Part shown: positions 1 to 8,536 of the stretch, piece after piece
How positions within the stretch are numbered: position 1 is the first letter of the stretch
Layout of the letters: each line of letters starts with the position of its first letter
NCBI RefSeq assembly: GCF_000381265.1
Contig: NZ_KB906263.1
Coordinates: 62,001 to 126,000, forward strand
Length of the DNA stretch: 64,000 nt
From: Curvibacter lanceolatus ATCC 14669
GTDB taxonomy: Bacteria > Pseudomonadota > Gammaproteobacteria > Burkholderiales > Burkholderiaceae_C
Reading direction: 5' to 3'
The notes under the pieces: generated by a model
Database searches by the model: none
Told to the model about the DNA's origin: nothing
What the model saw: the letters and a program-made list of their open reading frames with translations, nothing else
Translations under genes and position numbers: made by a program

Positions 1-514
1 CCGTCTCGCCCAGAGTGGGCGCCGTACGACGCACGCCTTGCAGGGCGATGGCCCCAAGCGTCACCGTACAAGCCTGGTCCAAGGTCACATCCTGGGGCAA
101 GGCCACGGCCAGATTCACGGGCACATCGATGAATTCGGCATGGTTGGCAACCCCCGCCCCGGCGCAGGCCACCCGGTCGCCCACCGAGAAGCCGGTCACC
201 TCTTCACCCGTCGCCACGACAACGCCAGCGGCGGAATACCCGGTGGGTTGCCCCGCCTGCAGCATCCCCTGGATGCGCCGCCATGTCTTGCCGACCCCTT
301 GCTCCTGGACCATCTTCAAGGCCAGCCGAACGTTCTCGGGCTGACGCAAGGCTCGCTTGTACAAAGGCACCGCCGCTGCTGCCATACCGGCCCCTTCAGT
401 GCCGACGCTGATACACGAGTACGCCACTCGGACCAGGATGTTCCGGCGCCCTACGGAGGGTGCAGGAACCTCCTCCACCACAGCACCGCCCCCCGTCAAC
501 AACACCTGCTTCAC
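1..514 (-). CDS. Bi-domain oxidoreductase (zinc-type dehydrogenase part), truncated by window edge
   Basis: Reading the minus strand from a GTG at 514 gives 171 residues in one open frame that runs off the left edge. The start is [19 protein letters not shown], followed by a GroES-like dehydrogenase fold with VGTEGAG near residue 38, PTGYSAAGVVVATG around residues 92-105 and GFSVGDRVACAG after it. This matches the N-terminal half of the fused zinc-binding-dehydrogenase/Gfo-Idh-MocA proteins common in polysaccharide clusters; the second half is not visible, so the fusion is inferred. The GTG overlaps the wecC stop (GTGA), so it is translationally coupled to wecC. No ATG lies nearby to compete. 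A role in making or modifying a sugar nucleotide is likely, but the substrate is unknown. Confidence 0.75.
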   Translation of the reverse strand, partial: MKQVLLTGGGAVVEEVPAPSVGRRNILVRVAYSCISVGTEGAGMAAAAVPLYKRALRQPENVRLALKMVQEQGVGKTWRRIQGMLQAGQPTGYSAAGVVVATGEEVTGFSVGDRVACAGAGVANHAEFIDVPVNLAVALPQDVTLDQACTVTLGAIALQGVRRTAPTLGET

Positions 515-1764
515 GACCAGAGGCCTCGTGTATCAATCAGTGCCTTGCCCTGCAACGTCCCTGGATCCACTTCTTTGAACTGGCTGTGGTTGACCAGCAG
601 CACCACGACATCAGCCGCCGAGATGGCGTCCTGCGCCGTCACCAAGCGCACGTGACCAAGGGCCTTCAGCGAGGCAGGCAGAGCGTTGATGTGGGGCTCT
701 GCGACATAGACCGGCCCCACATGCTCCTGCGCCATGTGCAGCGCGATTTCAAGCGCAGGGCTCTCTCGCAAGTCATCGATGTCGGGCTTGAAGGCCAGGC
801 CCAGAAAGGCGATGGAACGGCCAACGCCCCCCGCCCCCAGCGCCTGCCGAATCTTGTCCATGACAGCATGCGGCTTGCCATCATTGACGCGGCGCGCTGT
901 CGCGATCAACTGAGCCTGCTCCGGGGCCGAATGAACGATGAACCAAGGATCGACCGCGATGCAATGGCCGCCCACACCCGGCCCAGGCTGCAACACATTG
1001 ACCCGGGGGTGGTGATTGGCCAGCTTGATCAATTCCCAGACATTGATGTCCAGGCGGTCGCAGATCAATGAGAGCTCGTTGGCAAATGCGATGTTGACGT
1101 CGCGAAACGCGTTTTCTGTCAGCTTGGCCATCTCGGCCGTCCGCGCCGCCGTGGCCAGACACTGGCCATCGACAAACAACCTATAGAAATCAATCGCTCG
1201 CTCGGCACAGGCCGACGTCATCCCCCCGATGACCCGGTCGTTCGCCACCAGTTCATGCAGAACCCGGCCCGGTAGCACGCGCTCGGGACAATAAGCCACC
1301 GCCACATCGGCTGGAGCCCCTCCGGGCACAGGAAACGACAGATCAGGCCGAGCCTGCGCCAACCAGGTCACCATCTTTTCGGTCGTCCCGACCGGTGAGG
1401 TCGACTCGAGAATCACCAGACTGCCTTTCTGCAGATAGGGTGCGATGCTCCTGGCCGCGGCCTCGACAAAGCTCACATCGGGTTCATGGTCTCCCTTGAA
1501 GGGCGTCGGCACGGCAATCAGGAACACATCGGCAGGCTCGGGCTGAAGGCTCGCCCGAAAATACCCCTGCTGAACCGCGGCCCGCAACACACCGGCCAAA
1601 TCAGGTTCAACGATATGGATATCGCCAGCATTCAAGGTCTCAATCACATGGGGCTGAACATCGACCCCCAGCACCGACACGCCTTTTGAAGCGATCACCG
1701 CAGCAGTAGGCAACCCAATGTAGCCGAGACCGACCACAGAAACTTTTTGAAATGATTTAGGCAT
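511..1764 (-). CDS. wecC: UDP-N-acetyl-D-mannosamine dehydrogenase
   Basis: Oxidises UDP-ManNAc to UDP-ManNAcA in two NAD-dependent steps in the cytoplasm, supplying a uronic amino sugar for capsule, O-antigen or enterobacterial-common-antigen-like polymers. The 417-residue protein starts [20 protein letters not shown], with the Rossmann glycine motif at residues 10-15. The catalytic cysteine lies in [15 protein letters not shown] in the middle, and the C-terminal UDP-binding domain contains [19 protein letters not shown]. The ATG at 1764 is chosen because the family begins with this beta strand; the open frame extends upstream only inside wecB. It overlaps the wecB end by 8 nt, and the product of WecB is its substrate, so the two form one operon. 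Confidence 0.93.
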   Translation of the reverse strand: MPKSFQKVSVVGLGYIGLPTAAVIASKGVSVLGVDVQPHVIETLNAGDIHIVEPDLAGVLRAAVQQGYFRASLQPEPADVFLIAVPTPFKGDHEPDVSFVEAAARSIAPYLQKGSLVILESTSPVGTTEKMVTWLAQARPDLSFPVPGGAPADVAVAYCPERVLPGRVLHELVANDRVIGGMTSACAERAIDFYRLFVDGQCLATAARTAEMAKLTENAFRDVNIAFANELSLICDRLDINVWELIKLANHHPRVNVLQPGPGVGGHCIAVDPWFIVHSAPEQAQLIATARRVNDGKPHAVMDKIRQALGAGGVGRSIAFLGLAFKPDIDDLRESPALEIALHMAQEHVGPVYVAEPHINALPASLKALGHVRLVTAQDAISAADVVVLLVNHSQFKEVDPGTLQGKALIDTRGLWS

Positions 1765-2875
1765 AAGCGATTTTTTCTGCGATGCGTGATGCGGCATGGC
1801 CGTCCCCATAAGGGTTGTGGGCACGCGCCATGGCTTGATAATCCGACTCATTATCCAGCAGGCGTGTGACATGGCCGACAATGCTGTGGGCGTCGGTGCC
1901 CACCAGCACCACGGTGCCAGCCTGAACCGCCTCAGGCCGCTCAGTGGTGTCACGCATCACCAGAACCGGCTTGCCCAGGGAGGGCGCCTCTTCCTGGATT
2001 CCGCCTGAATCCGTCAATATCAAATACGAACGCGTCATCAGATAGACGAAGGGCTCGTACTCCAGCGGCGCCACCAAATGGATGCGCGGATGGCCTCCCA
2101 GCCATCGCATGACCGGCTCCTGCACACGCGGGTTGAGGTGCACCGGATAGACCACCTGCACATCTTCGCGCTCGGCCACTTGCTTCAAGGCTTGGCAGAT
2201 GCTCTCGAAACCAGCGCCAAAATTCTCGCGGCGGTGCCCCGTGACCAGAATTATTTTTCGATCGGGATTCAAATATTCAAAACTTGCCTGCAAAGCCAGG
2301 CGGAGTACGTCATTTGTTTCAATGCGCCGACTCACACTCTTCAACGCATCAATGACTGTATTTCCGGTGACCATGATTCGGTCAGCAGATACCCCTTCCG
2401 CCAGGAGATTGTCACGAGCCATCGCTGTGGGAGCAAAATGCAAAGCTGCAATGGCACCGGTGAGTTTTCGATTCATCTCCTCAGGCCAAGGAGAATAAAT
2501 ATTACCGGTTCGCAACCCGGCCTCCACGTGTCCAACCGGTATTTTTTTATAATATGCTGCCAGACTTGCAGCAAAAGTCGTTGAAGTATCTCCATGGACC
2601 AGCAGCCAGTCAGGCCGAACCTTGTCCAGCAAGGTATCCAGCCCATGCAGAATGCCGGTTGTGATATCCACCAGGGATTGCCCCTGCTTCATGATTTTCA
2701 AATCATAGTCCGGCTGAATATCAAAGCATGCCAGCACCTGATCCAGCATTTCTCGTTGCTGGCCCGTCACACAAACCAGACTGCGAATTCCCGCTTGTTC
2801 CGCCAATGCGGCGACAACGGGCGCCATTTTTATGGCCTCGGGTCGGGTCCCGAATACTGCCATGATAGTTTTCAT
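1757..2875 (-). CDS. wecB: UDP-N-acetylglucosamine 2-epimerase (non-hydrolysing)
   Basis: Interconverts UDP-GlcNAc and UDP-ManNAc, feeding WecC. The 372 residues match the usual family length. Visible signatures are [17 protein letters not shown] at the start, [16 protein letters not shown] near residue 95, [18 protein letters not shown] near 116 and [19 protein letters not shown] in the C-terminal domain. It is the first gene of a minus-strand operon wecB-wecC-oxidoreductase. The DNA is visibly AT-richer than the surrounding genes, with runs such as ttatttttcgatcgggattc near 2251, which suggests that this part of the polysaccharide locus was acquired separately. The start ATG at 2875 leads directly into the first beta strand. 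Confidence 0.93.
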   Translation of the reverse strand: MKTIMAVFGTRPEAIKMAPVVAALAEQAGIRSLVCVTGQQREMLDQVLACFDIQPDYDLKIMKQGQSLVDITTGILHGLDTLLDKVRPDWLLVHGDTSTTFAASLAAYYKKIPVGHVEAGLRTGNIYSPWPEEMNRKLTGAIAALHFAPTAMARDNLLAEGVSADRIMVTGNTVIDALKSVSRRIETNDVLRLALQASFEYLNPDRKIILVTGHRRENFGAGFESICQALKQVAEREDVQVVYPVHLNPRVQEPVMRWLGGHPRIHLVAPLEYEPFVYLMTRSYLILTDSGGIQEEAPSLGKPVLVMRDTTERPEAVQAGTVVLVGTDAHSIVGHVTRLLDNESDYQAMARAHNPYGDGHAASRIAEKIAYA

Positions 2876-3187
2876 AAATTATTATCCGCAATCAATCTCA
2901 AAGTCTGTCCTGCCTCAGGCCTTTGAGAAACGGCACTACGCCAAAGCATACCGCGAAACATGGCTTCTCCGAGGTCTGTGGCGCACCAGCAGCAAAAACC
3001 TCGCGCAAGCCATGAACTCACACATCCGTCATGAATATCAACTTCACTTGAAAGATCCAGAGATCCCCCCCAAAAAAAGCCAGATGAATTCTAAGACGTC
3101 GCACAGCCACAGCCGCAAGGTGCCGCAGGGACGGCCGATCTCCCGCCGACAGTGAGCTTAACGATGCCGAGCGGCAGGTACCCCGAA
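2876..3187. other. Intergenic region upstream of wecB
   Basis: About 310 bases between the start of wecB and the stop of the ferredoxin gene, both on the minus strand. It must carry the promoter of the wecB operon if that operon begins here, but no convincing -35/-10 pair stands out on the minus strand. It is AT-richer near wecB. A plus-strand open frame crosses it but has no family resemblance or ribosome-binding site. No tRNA or clear hairpin with a U tract was seen. Confidence 0.6.
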
Positions 3188-3466
3188 TCAGTACAACGCC
3201 AACAGCAACGGGGCCTCTCCCGCAGCCTCCGCCACACAGGGCAACACCCAGCCCTCAGTCTTCTCCTCACGACTCAAGCCTGGCCATTCGATGCGATAGC
3301 GCACCTCACCCGCCATGAGCCGGCACATGCAGGTGCGGCAGGTGCCATTGCGGCATGAGCTGAGCAGTTCGATACCAGCGCGCTCGGCTGATTCGAGCAG
3401 CGACTCACCTTCCACCGCGGCCCACTCAGCCTCCAGATCAGGGCAGCGGATGTGCCACTCCGTCAT
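3188..3466 (-). CDS. 2Fe-2S ferredoxin-like protein
   Basis: A 92-residue plant-type [2Fe-2S] ferredoxin domain. Ligands fit C38-x4-C43-x2-C46 (SSCRNGTCRTC) with the fourth cysteine at 77 in VLPCVA; an extra cysteine follows at 48. It would be a soluble one-electron carrier. It begins 3 nt after the stop of the SDR gene on the same strand, so the two are co-transcribed. No oxygenase or ferredoxin reductase is next to it, so its partner cannot be named. Such small ferredoxins serve oxygenases, P450s or demethylases in related bacteria. Confidence 0.85.
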   Translation of the reverse strand: MTEWHIRCPDLEAEWAAVEGESLLESAERAGIELLSSCRNGTCRTCMCRLMAGEVRYRIEWPGLSREEKTEGWVLPCVAEAAGEAPLLLALY

Positions 3467-3469
3467 GGC

Positions 3470-4258
3470 TCAAACCACCATGGGTGTCACCGCACCATCC
3501 ATGGCCAGGATGGCGCCGGTGATGTAGCTGGCCCTGGGCGAGGCCAGAAACACCACCGCGTTGGCAACCTCCTCCGGCGTGGCCAGGCGGCCCAGGGGCA
3601 GTTTGGCGCGGGAGCGCTCCAAGGCCTCGTCCGGGGTGATGCCCTGCAAACGGGCCTCGGCATTCAGTCCCTCGCGCAGGCGTTCGGTCAAGGTTGCACC
3701 AGGGTTGACGGCATTCACCCGCACGCCACGCGGGCCATAGGCCGCAGCCAGACCGGCGCTCACCAGCATCAGCGCGGCGTTGGCGGCGCCGCCGGGCAGA
3801 TGGATGGGGCTGGCCACCTTGCCGCCCGCGCCCACCACATTGACGATCACGCCCTGCCCGCGCTGGGCCATGCGCTTGATGGCCGGATCGATCATGTGCA
3901 GGTAGCTGAAGTACTTGGCCTGCATGGCGTCGTGCCAGGCCTGGGGCGTCAACTCATCGGGCGGGGTGCGGCGGGCGGCACCTGCGGAGTTGACCAGCAC
4001 ATCGACCGGCCCCAAGCGCGCCTCAGCGGCATCCAGCGCGGCCAAGGCGGCATCGGCATCGCACAGGTCGGCAGCCACCGTGGCCACGCGCTGCGCATCA
4101 CCGCCCAAGGTGCTCAAGGCCTGCGCCAGTGTCTGCGGGTTGCGCGCCACCAGCGTCACACGGGCCCCTTCGGCCAGAAAGCCCTGGGCGCAGGCCAGGC
4201 CGATGCCTTTGCTGCCGCCGGTGATCAGGATGTGGCGATGGGTGAGTTGAAGGTCCAT
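3470..4258 (-). CDS. SDR family NAD(P)-dependent oxidoreductase
   Basis: Classical short-chain dehydrogenase of 262 residues. The cofactor motif is GGSKGIG near residue 12, and VNSAG is the NNAG equivalent around residue 88. The C-terminal segment PEEVANAVVFLASPRASYITG is typical. The expected Tyr-x3-Lys active site is not present in standard form: the region after VNVVGAGGKVASPIHLP reads GGAANAALMLVSAG, so the catalytic Tyr and Lys look replaced. That makes it an atypical or possibly non-catalytic SDR. The ATG at 4258 is preceded by a GGAG ribosome-binding site, and the upstream extension of the frame has no SDR features. It is co-transcribed with the ferredoxin. Confidence 0.8.
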   Translation of the reverse strand: MDLQLTHRHILITGGSKGIGLACAQGFLAEGARVTLVARNPQTLAQALSTLGGDAQRVATVAADLCDADAALAALDAAEARLGPVDVLVNSAGAARRTPPDELTPQAWHDAMQAKYFSYLHMIDPAIKRMAQRGQGVIVNVVGAGGKVASPIHLPGGAANAALMLVSAGLAAAYGPRGVRVNAVNPGATLTERLREGLNAEARLQGITPDEALERSRAKLPLGRLATPEEVANAVVFLASPRASYITGAILAMDGAVTPMVV

Positions 4259-4344
4259 GAGGGGGCTCCGAGCGATGGGTCTGAAAACGGGGAGTGAGTT
4301 TGCATGGCGTGCGGATTGCGGCCCGCATCTACGGGCCAATGACC

Positions 4345-4728
4345 TCAATCACGGCGCTGGCTTTTTCGTTTTGTCGCGAAGGAACGAGCCAGAGCTGCGG
4401 CTTCAGAGGCGACCCGGGTGATGGCAGCCTGATAGACGACACCATCTTCTCTTTTGTCAACAGCCACCACGGTGACGATCAAATGGTCGTCTTCAACGGC
4501 GTAGACCAGCCGCACCCCTTGCTGACGCAACTTGATTTTGTAGCACCCCGCCAGTTCTCCATGCAGTTCCCCGCCTGGGACATGCGGGTTGTCCAGCCTT
4601 TTGGCCAGAAGCTTCTTCAGGGGCGCACGAACCGAACCATCCAGCCGATGCCATTCTTCCAAAGCCTCGGGCATGAATCGGAGCTTGTATTTGTACTTGG
4701 GCCTGCCCGCAGCCTCAGAGCTCGTCAA
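4345..4728 (-). CDS. RelE/ParE-superfamily toxin (StbE-like)
   Basis: Probable mRNA-interferase toxin of a type II toxin-antitoxin module, about 127 residues if it starts at the TTG at 4728, which overlaps the antitoxin end by 14 nt. The core YKYKLRFMPEALEEWHRLDG, followed by KKLLAKRLDNPHVPGGELHGELAGCYKIKL and GVRLVYAVEDDHLIVTVVAVDKRE, is the RelE/StbE fold. The frame upstream of the TTG lies within the antitoxin gene and is not protein-like; no ATG exists before the fold. A basic tail of about 20 residues (ARSFATKRKSQRRD) is longer than usual. It is paired with the antitoxin directly upstream. Confidence 0.82.
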   Translation of the reverse strand: MTSSEAAGRPKYKYKLRFMPEALEEWHRLDGSVRAPLKKLLAKRLDNPHVPGGELHGELAGCYKIKLRQQGVRLVYAVEDDHLIVTVVAVDKREDGVVYQAAITRVASEAAALARSFATKRKSQRRD

Positions 4729-4966
4729 GATCGACCTCAACGGCCCGCGACTTCTCGGCCAGGCGGTTGAGCGCTGTCCGGTGTAGTGATTGATCAGCCA
4801 ACTCGTCCAGAATGGCTTCAAACAAATGCGGCTCGACCATGTAGAAGGCGGGCCGGTTGTGGTTAAGAACCGCCACAGGCCGGTTGTTGGCATCGCGCAG
4901 CACGGCGGCCGGGTTCTTTTTGAACTCGGACATGCTGACCACCAGATCAGAATGAATGGCGTCCAT
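4715..4966 (-). CDS. Phd/YefM-family antitoxin (StbD-like)
   Basis: Antitoxin of 83 residues starting MDAIHSDLVVSMSEFKKNPA, followed by LRDANNRPVAVLNHNRPAFYMVEPHLF. This is the Phd/StbD DNA-binding N-terminal domain with an acidic C-terminal tail (RAVEVDLDEL) that would wrap the toxin. The ATG at 4966 is preferred over 4999 because StbD proteins begin a few residues before VSM. Antitoxins of this group repress their own promoter, with the toxin as corepressor. It is first in a two-gene unit with the downstream RelE/ParE-like toxin. Confidence 0.85.
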   Translation of the reverse strand: MDAIHSDLVVSMSEFKKNPAAVLRDANNRPVAVLNHNRPAFYMVEPHLFEAILDELADQSLHRTALNRLAEKSRAVEVDLDEL

Positions 4967-5108
4967 TTCAGCTCCAAATAGAGATCCAAATGTAGCCATG
5001 GGTCATGATCTCGTCAATTTTGCGTTTCAATCTCAAGGCTCTCACACCCACCCGCCAGCCACCCTGTCGCCACAGCCGTTGTACGCGCAGCACCCAGGAG
5101 AAATTCAC

Positions 5109-5618
5109 ATGCCCCACCCCACACCCGTGACCCGACGCCCCCTGCTGCTCCGCCTTGGCGCCGCGGCCTGGCTGGCACTGGCCGCCGCCAGCGCCCACGC
5201 CGGCCCTGACCTGGTCGGCGACGTCAGCACCGCCTTCAAGCTGATCGGCCCCAACCACAAGATCGTGGTCGAGGCCTATGACGACCCCCTGGTCGAGGGC
5301 GTGACCTGTTTCGTGTCGCGCGCCCGCACGGGGGGGCTGTCGGGGGCCTTTGGCCTGGCCGAGGACAAGGCCGAGGCCTCGATTGCCTGCCGTCAGGTGG
5401 GCCCGATCAGCTTCAAGAAGCCCTTGCCGCGTGAAGACGAGGTGTTCTCGGAGCGCATGTCCATCCTGTTCAAGCGGCTGCGCGTGGTGCGCATGGTGGA
5501 CACCAAACGCAACACCCTGGTCTACCTGACGTACTCGGATCGGCTGGTCGAAGGCTCGCCCCAGAACAGCGTGACTGCGGTGCCGGTGGATCGGGCCCAG
5601 GCCATTCCGCTGAAGTAA
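5109..5618 (+). CDS. creA: CreA family protein
   Basis: Exported protein of unknown biochemical function, 169 residues. A signal peptide (RRPLLLRLGAAAWLALAAASAHA) precedes the CreA domain: GDVSTAFKLIGPNHKIVVEAYDD, then VTCFVSRARTGG, and YLTYSDRLVEGSPQNSVTAVP near the end. The start ATG has an AGGAG ribosome-binding site 8 bases upstream; the longer frame from 4956 is non-coding leader. It is convergent with the LysR gene, with only 4 nt between the stops. The family name comes from the E. coli creABCD locus, but no creBCD homologues are nearby. Confidence 0.9.
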   Translation: MPHPTPVTRRPLLLRLGAAAWLALAAASAHAGPDLVGDVSTAFKLIGPNHKIVVEAYDDPLVEGVTCFVSRARTGGLSGAFGLAEDKAEASIACRQVGPISFKKPLPREDEVFSERMSILFKRLRVVRMVDTKRNTLVYLTYSDRLVEGSPQNSVTAVPVDRAQAIPLK

Positions 5619-5622
5619 GCCC

Positions 5623-6561
5623 TCAGCTCTCGCCCACGTTGCGGCGCCTGCGCGCCGGCACCAGGCGCAGCATCTCTTCGCGCAGCAGGGCCACCATCTC
5701 GGTGGCGGCGGGGCTCAAGGCCCGGCCCCGGCGCGTGACCAGGCCGATGGGGCGGCGGATGTCGGGCCGGCACAGGCGCCGCTTCACCACCCCGGGCAAG
5801 GGCGCCACGGCGGCAGCCCACTCGGGCAGCGCGGCCACGCCCAGGCCGGCGGCCACCATGGCCTGGATGGTGGCCAGATGCTCCACCTCGTAACGCGGCG
5901 CAAAGCGCAGGCGGTGCTCCAGCAAGGCCGCGTCGGCGTACTGGCGTACGCTGGTGGGTTGGGGCATGGAGATGTGCACCAGGTCCGCCACCTCGGCCCA
6001 GCCCAGGGCCTGCCGTCCTTTGGCCAGAGCGTGCTGGGCCGGCAGCAAGAGCACAAAGCCGTCTGAGGCCAGGGGCTGGTCGTCGAGATCGGCATAGGCC
6101 GGGTTGGCGGCCGTCAGCGCAAAGTCGACCTCGCCGCGGCGCACCAGGTCAAACGCAGGGCCCGACAAGGTGTCGATCACCGACAGGCGAATGCCCGGGT
6201 GCTGGGCGGCCAGCCGGGCCATGGCGGCGGGCACCACGGTGGCCGCCAGCGAGGGCAAGGCCGCCAGCGTGACCTGCCCCACCTGCAACTCGGCCACGCT
6301 GCGCACCGCCCGCACGGCCTCGTCGGTCTGGGCACGCAAGACCTGCACCTGTTCAAAAAACACCTGGCCGGCCAGGGTAAGCTGCACGCTGCGCGTGGTG
6401 CGGTCGAACAGGCGCGTGCCCAGGGACTCCTCCAGCCGGGTCAGCACCCCGGACACCGCCGACTGCGACAGGTGCACCTGATCGGCCGTGCGCCGAAAGC
6501 TCAGGGTTTGCCCCAGGGCGAGAAAGACATCGAGCTCACGGGTGGACCAATTGATCTGCAT
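5623..6561 (-). CDS. LysR-type transcriptional regulator
   Basis: A 312-residue LTTR. The winged helix-turn-helix is at residues 1-65 (LSFRRTADQVHLSQSAVSGVLTRLEE, then GTRLFDR), followed by an effector-binding domain with VTLAALPSLAATVVP and GLGVAALPEWAA. It is divergent from the dehydrogenase/BKACE/receptor genes across 105 bases, the standard arrangement for an LTTR that controls its neighbours. The inducer is probably the substrate or an intermediate of the neighbouring pathway (inference). The C-terminus is basic (RLVPARRRRNVGES). Confidence 0.92.
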   Translation of the reverse strand: MQINWSTRELDVFLALGQTLSFRRTADQVHLSQSAVSGVLTRLEESLGTRLFDRTTRSVQLTLAGQVFFEQVQVLRAQTDEAVRAVRSVAELQVGQVTLAALPSLAATVVPAAMARLAAQHPGIRLSVIDTLSGPAFDLVRRGEVDFALTAANPAYADLDDQPLASDGFVLLLPAQHALAKGRQALGWAEVADLVHISMPQPTSVRQYADAALLEHRLRFAPRYEVEHLATIQAMVAAGLGVAALPEWAAAVAPLPGVVKRRLCRPDIRRPIGLVTRRGRALSPAATEMVALLREEMLRLVPARRRRNVGES

Positions 6562-6666
6562 GGCAGATCAGTTTATTGAAAAAATCGTCTGGACGGTGCA
6601 ATGCCCCCTTCCTAGACTGCGCAGACTTTCTCAAACCATCTGCGTGGCTCCCTGGCCTCCGACACC

Positions 6667-7632
6667 ATGAACACCGACCTGCTTTTACCCGCCCACCCCC
6701 GCCACACCCATGCCGTGGTCGTCGGCGCCGGCACCATGGGGGCCGATGTCGCCACCGTGCTGGCCCGGGGGGGCTGCCGCGTCACCGTGAGTGACCCCAA
6801 CCCCGCCCAGCGGCAAGCCATGGCCCAGCGTGTGCTGCAAGGCCTGCAGCCCCTGGGGCTGGCGCAACGCGCCGAGCGCGTGCAGGCGGTGGCCAGCCTG
6901 CAGGAGGTGGACTGGCATGACGTGGTGCTGGTCATCGAATGCATTCCCGAAAAGCTGGACCTCAAGCAGGCCCTGTTCGCCGAACTGGTGCAGCGCGCCC
7001 CGGCGCACACGGTGCTGACCAGCAACAGCTCGAGCTTTCCGATCAGCGCCATCGCGGCAGGCCTGCCGACCGCCGAGCGCATGCTGGGCCTGCACTTCTT
7101 CATGCCGGCCCACCTGGTGCCTCTGGTCGAGGTGGTGCATGGCCCCGCCACCGACGAGGTGCAGGCCAGCCGCCTGTGCCAGTTCATGCGCGGCTGCGGC
7201 AGCGTGCCGGTGCGGGTGCGCAAGGACAAGCCGGGCTTTCTGGCCAACCGCCTGCAGCACGCCTTGGCGCGCGAGGCCTTTGCCATGATCGACGAGGGCG
7301 TGGCCACGCCGGAAGACGTGGATGCCGCGGTGCGCTTCGGCTTCGGTTTCCGCTACCTGGCTGCCGGCCCGGTGCTGCAGCGCGACCACGCCGGGCTGGA
7401 CGTGCATTGCGCCGCCGCCGCCACCATGTACCCCTCGCTGGCCGCCAACACCGAGCCCGCCCAGGTGCTGCGCGAGCAGGTGGCCGCCGGCCGCCTGGGC
7501 ATGAAGACCGGCGCCGGCTTTTTCGAGTGGCCCGAGGAGCGCCGGCTGGCCGAGCGCCAGCGCTACGACGCCTTGCTGCAACAAGGTCTGGCCCTGCTGG
7601 CGTCCGAATTGCCGCCCATCGACAGCGACTGA
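6667..7632 (+). CDS. 3-hydroxyacyl-CoA dehydrogenase family protein (L-carnitine dehydrogenase-like)
   Basis: NAD-dependent beta-hydroxy acid dehydrogenase, 321 residues. The Rossmann motif GAGTMG is near residue 19. The catalytic segment LGLHFFMPAHLVPLVEVV carries the family histidine, and NRLQHALAREAFAMIDEG plus VDAAVRFGFGFRY form the C-terminal dimerisation domain. Length and single-domain architecture fit 3-hydroxybutyryl-CoA dehydrogenase or the related L-carnitine 3-dehydrogenase. The next gene, a BKACE enzyme, is the partner expected for carnitine-type degradation: the dehydrogenase would make a beta-keto acid and BKACE would cleave it with acetyl-CoA. Substrate identity is inference. 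Divergent from the LysR gene. Confidence 0.85.
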   Translation: MNTDLLLPAHPRHTHAVVVGAGTMGADVATVLARGGCRVTVSDPNPAQRQAMAQRVLQGLQPLGLAQRAERVQAVASLQEVDWHDVVLVIECIPEKLDLKQALFAELVQRAPAHTVLTSNSSSFPISAIAAGLPTAERMLGLHFFMPAHLVPLVEVVHGPATDEVQASRLCQFMRGCGSVPVRVRKDKPGFLANRLQHALAREAFAMIDEGVATPEDVDAAVRFGFGFRYLAAGPVLQRDHAGLDVHCAAAATMYPSLAANTEPAQVLREQVAAGRLGMKTGAGFFEWPEERRLAERQRYDALLQQGLALLASELPPIDSD

Positions 7633-7679
7633 ACCCGCCCCCCAACACAGCGCCCTCACGGCCCCCATCGGAGAACCCC

Positions 7680-8498
7680 ATGCCCAGCACCCCGCTGATC
7701 ATCACCTCGGCCCCCAACGGCGCCTACAAACTGCACAGCGACCACCCCGCCGTGCCGCTGACCCCTTCAGCCCTGGCCCTCACGGCACGCCAATGCCTGG
7801 ACGCGGGTGCGGCCATGCTGCACCTGCACATCCGCGACGCCCAGGGCCACCACAGCCTGGATGTGGAAGGCTACCGTGATGCGCTGAGCGCGGTGCGGGC
7901 CGCCGTGGGCGACCAGATGGTGCTGCAAGTGACCAGCGAAGCCGCCCGCGTCTACCACGCCCCGGCGCAGATCGCCATGGTGCGTGAGTTGCGCCCCGAG
8001 GCCGTGTCGGTGGGCCTGCGCGAGGTCGATCAAGCCGAGATCGGTGAGCCGGGCCTGGCCGACTTCTTCGGCTGGCTGGCCCGCGAGCGGGTGATGACCC
8101 AGGTGATCCTGTACGACAGTGCCGACCTGCAGCGCTGGCAATCGCTGCGCGAGCGCGGCGCGGTGCCCGAGGCGCCCTGGTTCCTGCTGTTTGTGCTGGG
8201 GCGCTACACCGCGGGGCAGACCTCCAGCCCGCTGGACCTGGTGCCCTTTGTGCACGCCCACACGGGCCCCGAGCCCTGGGCCGTGTGCGCCTTTGGCAGC
8301 ACCGAACACGCCTGCGTGACCGCCGCCGCCGCCCTGGGCGGGCATGTGCGGGTGGGCTTCGAGAACAACCTGCAGCTCAAGGATGGCAGCCGGGCGCCGC
8401 ACAACGCGGCCCTGGTGGCCCAGGCGGCCGAAGCCGCTGCCAGCCTGGGCCGCCCCCTGGCCACGGCACGCCACATCCGCGAGCGCTTTGCCGGCTGA
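7680..8498 (+). CDS. BKACE family beta-keto acid cleavage enzyme (DUF849)
   Basis: Zinc-dependent enzyme that condenses a beta-keto acid with acetyl-CoA and releases acetoacetate plus a new CoA ester; 272 residues. Visible family motifs are LIITSAPNGAYK at the start, the metal-binding HLHIRDAQG near residue 42, MVLQVTSEAARVY, AVSVGLREVDQAE, and the C-terminal GGHVRVGFENNLQLKDG. The ATG at 7680 has a GGAG ribosome-binding site. It follows the dehydrogenase by 47 nt and precedes the Bug receptor by 38 nt, so the three are probably one transcript. Which of the many BKACE substrates it uses cannot be read from sequence by eye. Confidence 0.9.
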   Translation: MPSTPLIITSAPNGAYKLHSDHPAVPLTPSALALTARQCLDAGAAMLHLHIRDAQGHHSLDVEGYRDALSAVRAAVGDQMVLQVTSEAARVYHAPAQIAMVRELRPEAVSVGLREVDQAEIGEPGLADFFGWLARERVMTQVILYDSADLQRWQSLRERGAVPEAPWFLLFVLGRYTAGQTSSPLDLVPFVHAHTGPEPWAVCAFGSTEHACVTAAAALGGHVRVGFENNLQLKDGSRAPHNAALVAQAAEAAASLGRPLATARHIRERFAG

Positions 8499-8536
8499 AG
8501 CGCCAGGCCCGAAAAAACACAACAGGAGACAACACC

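Noticed and set aside
2832-3155. 107-residue plus-strand open frame over the wecB upstream region
   Set aside because: No ribosome-binding site, no family match, and it overlaps the wecB start.
6562-6666. Search for a clear LysR T-N11-A box between the divergent genes
   Set aside because: No convincing dyad with the right spacing could be picked by eye.
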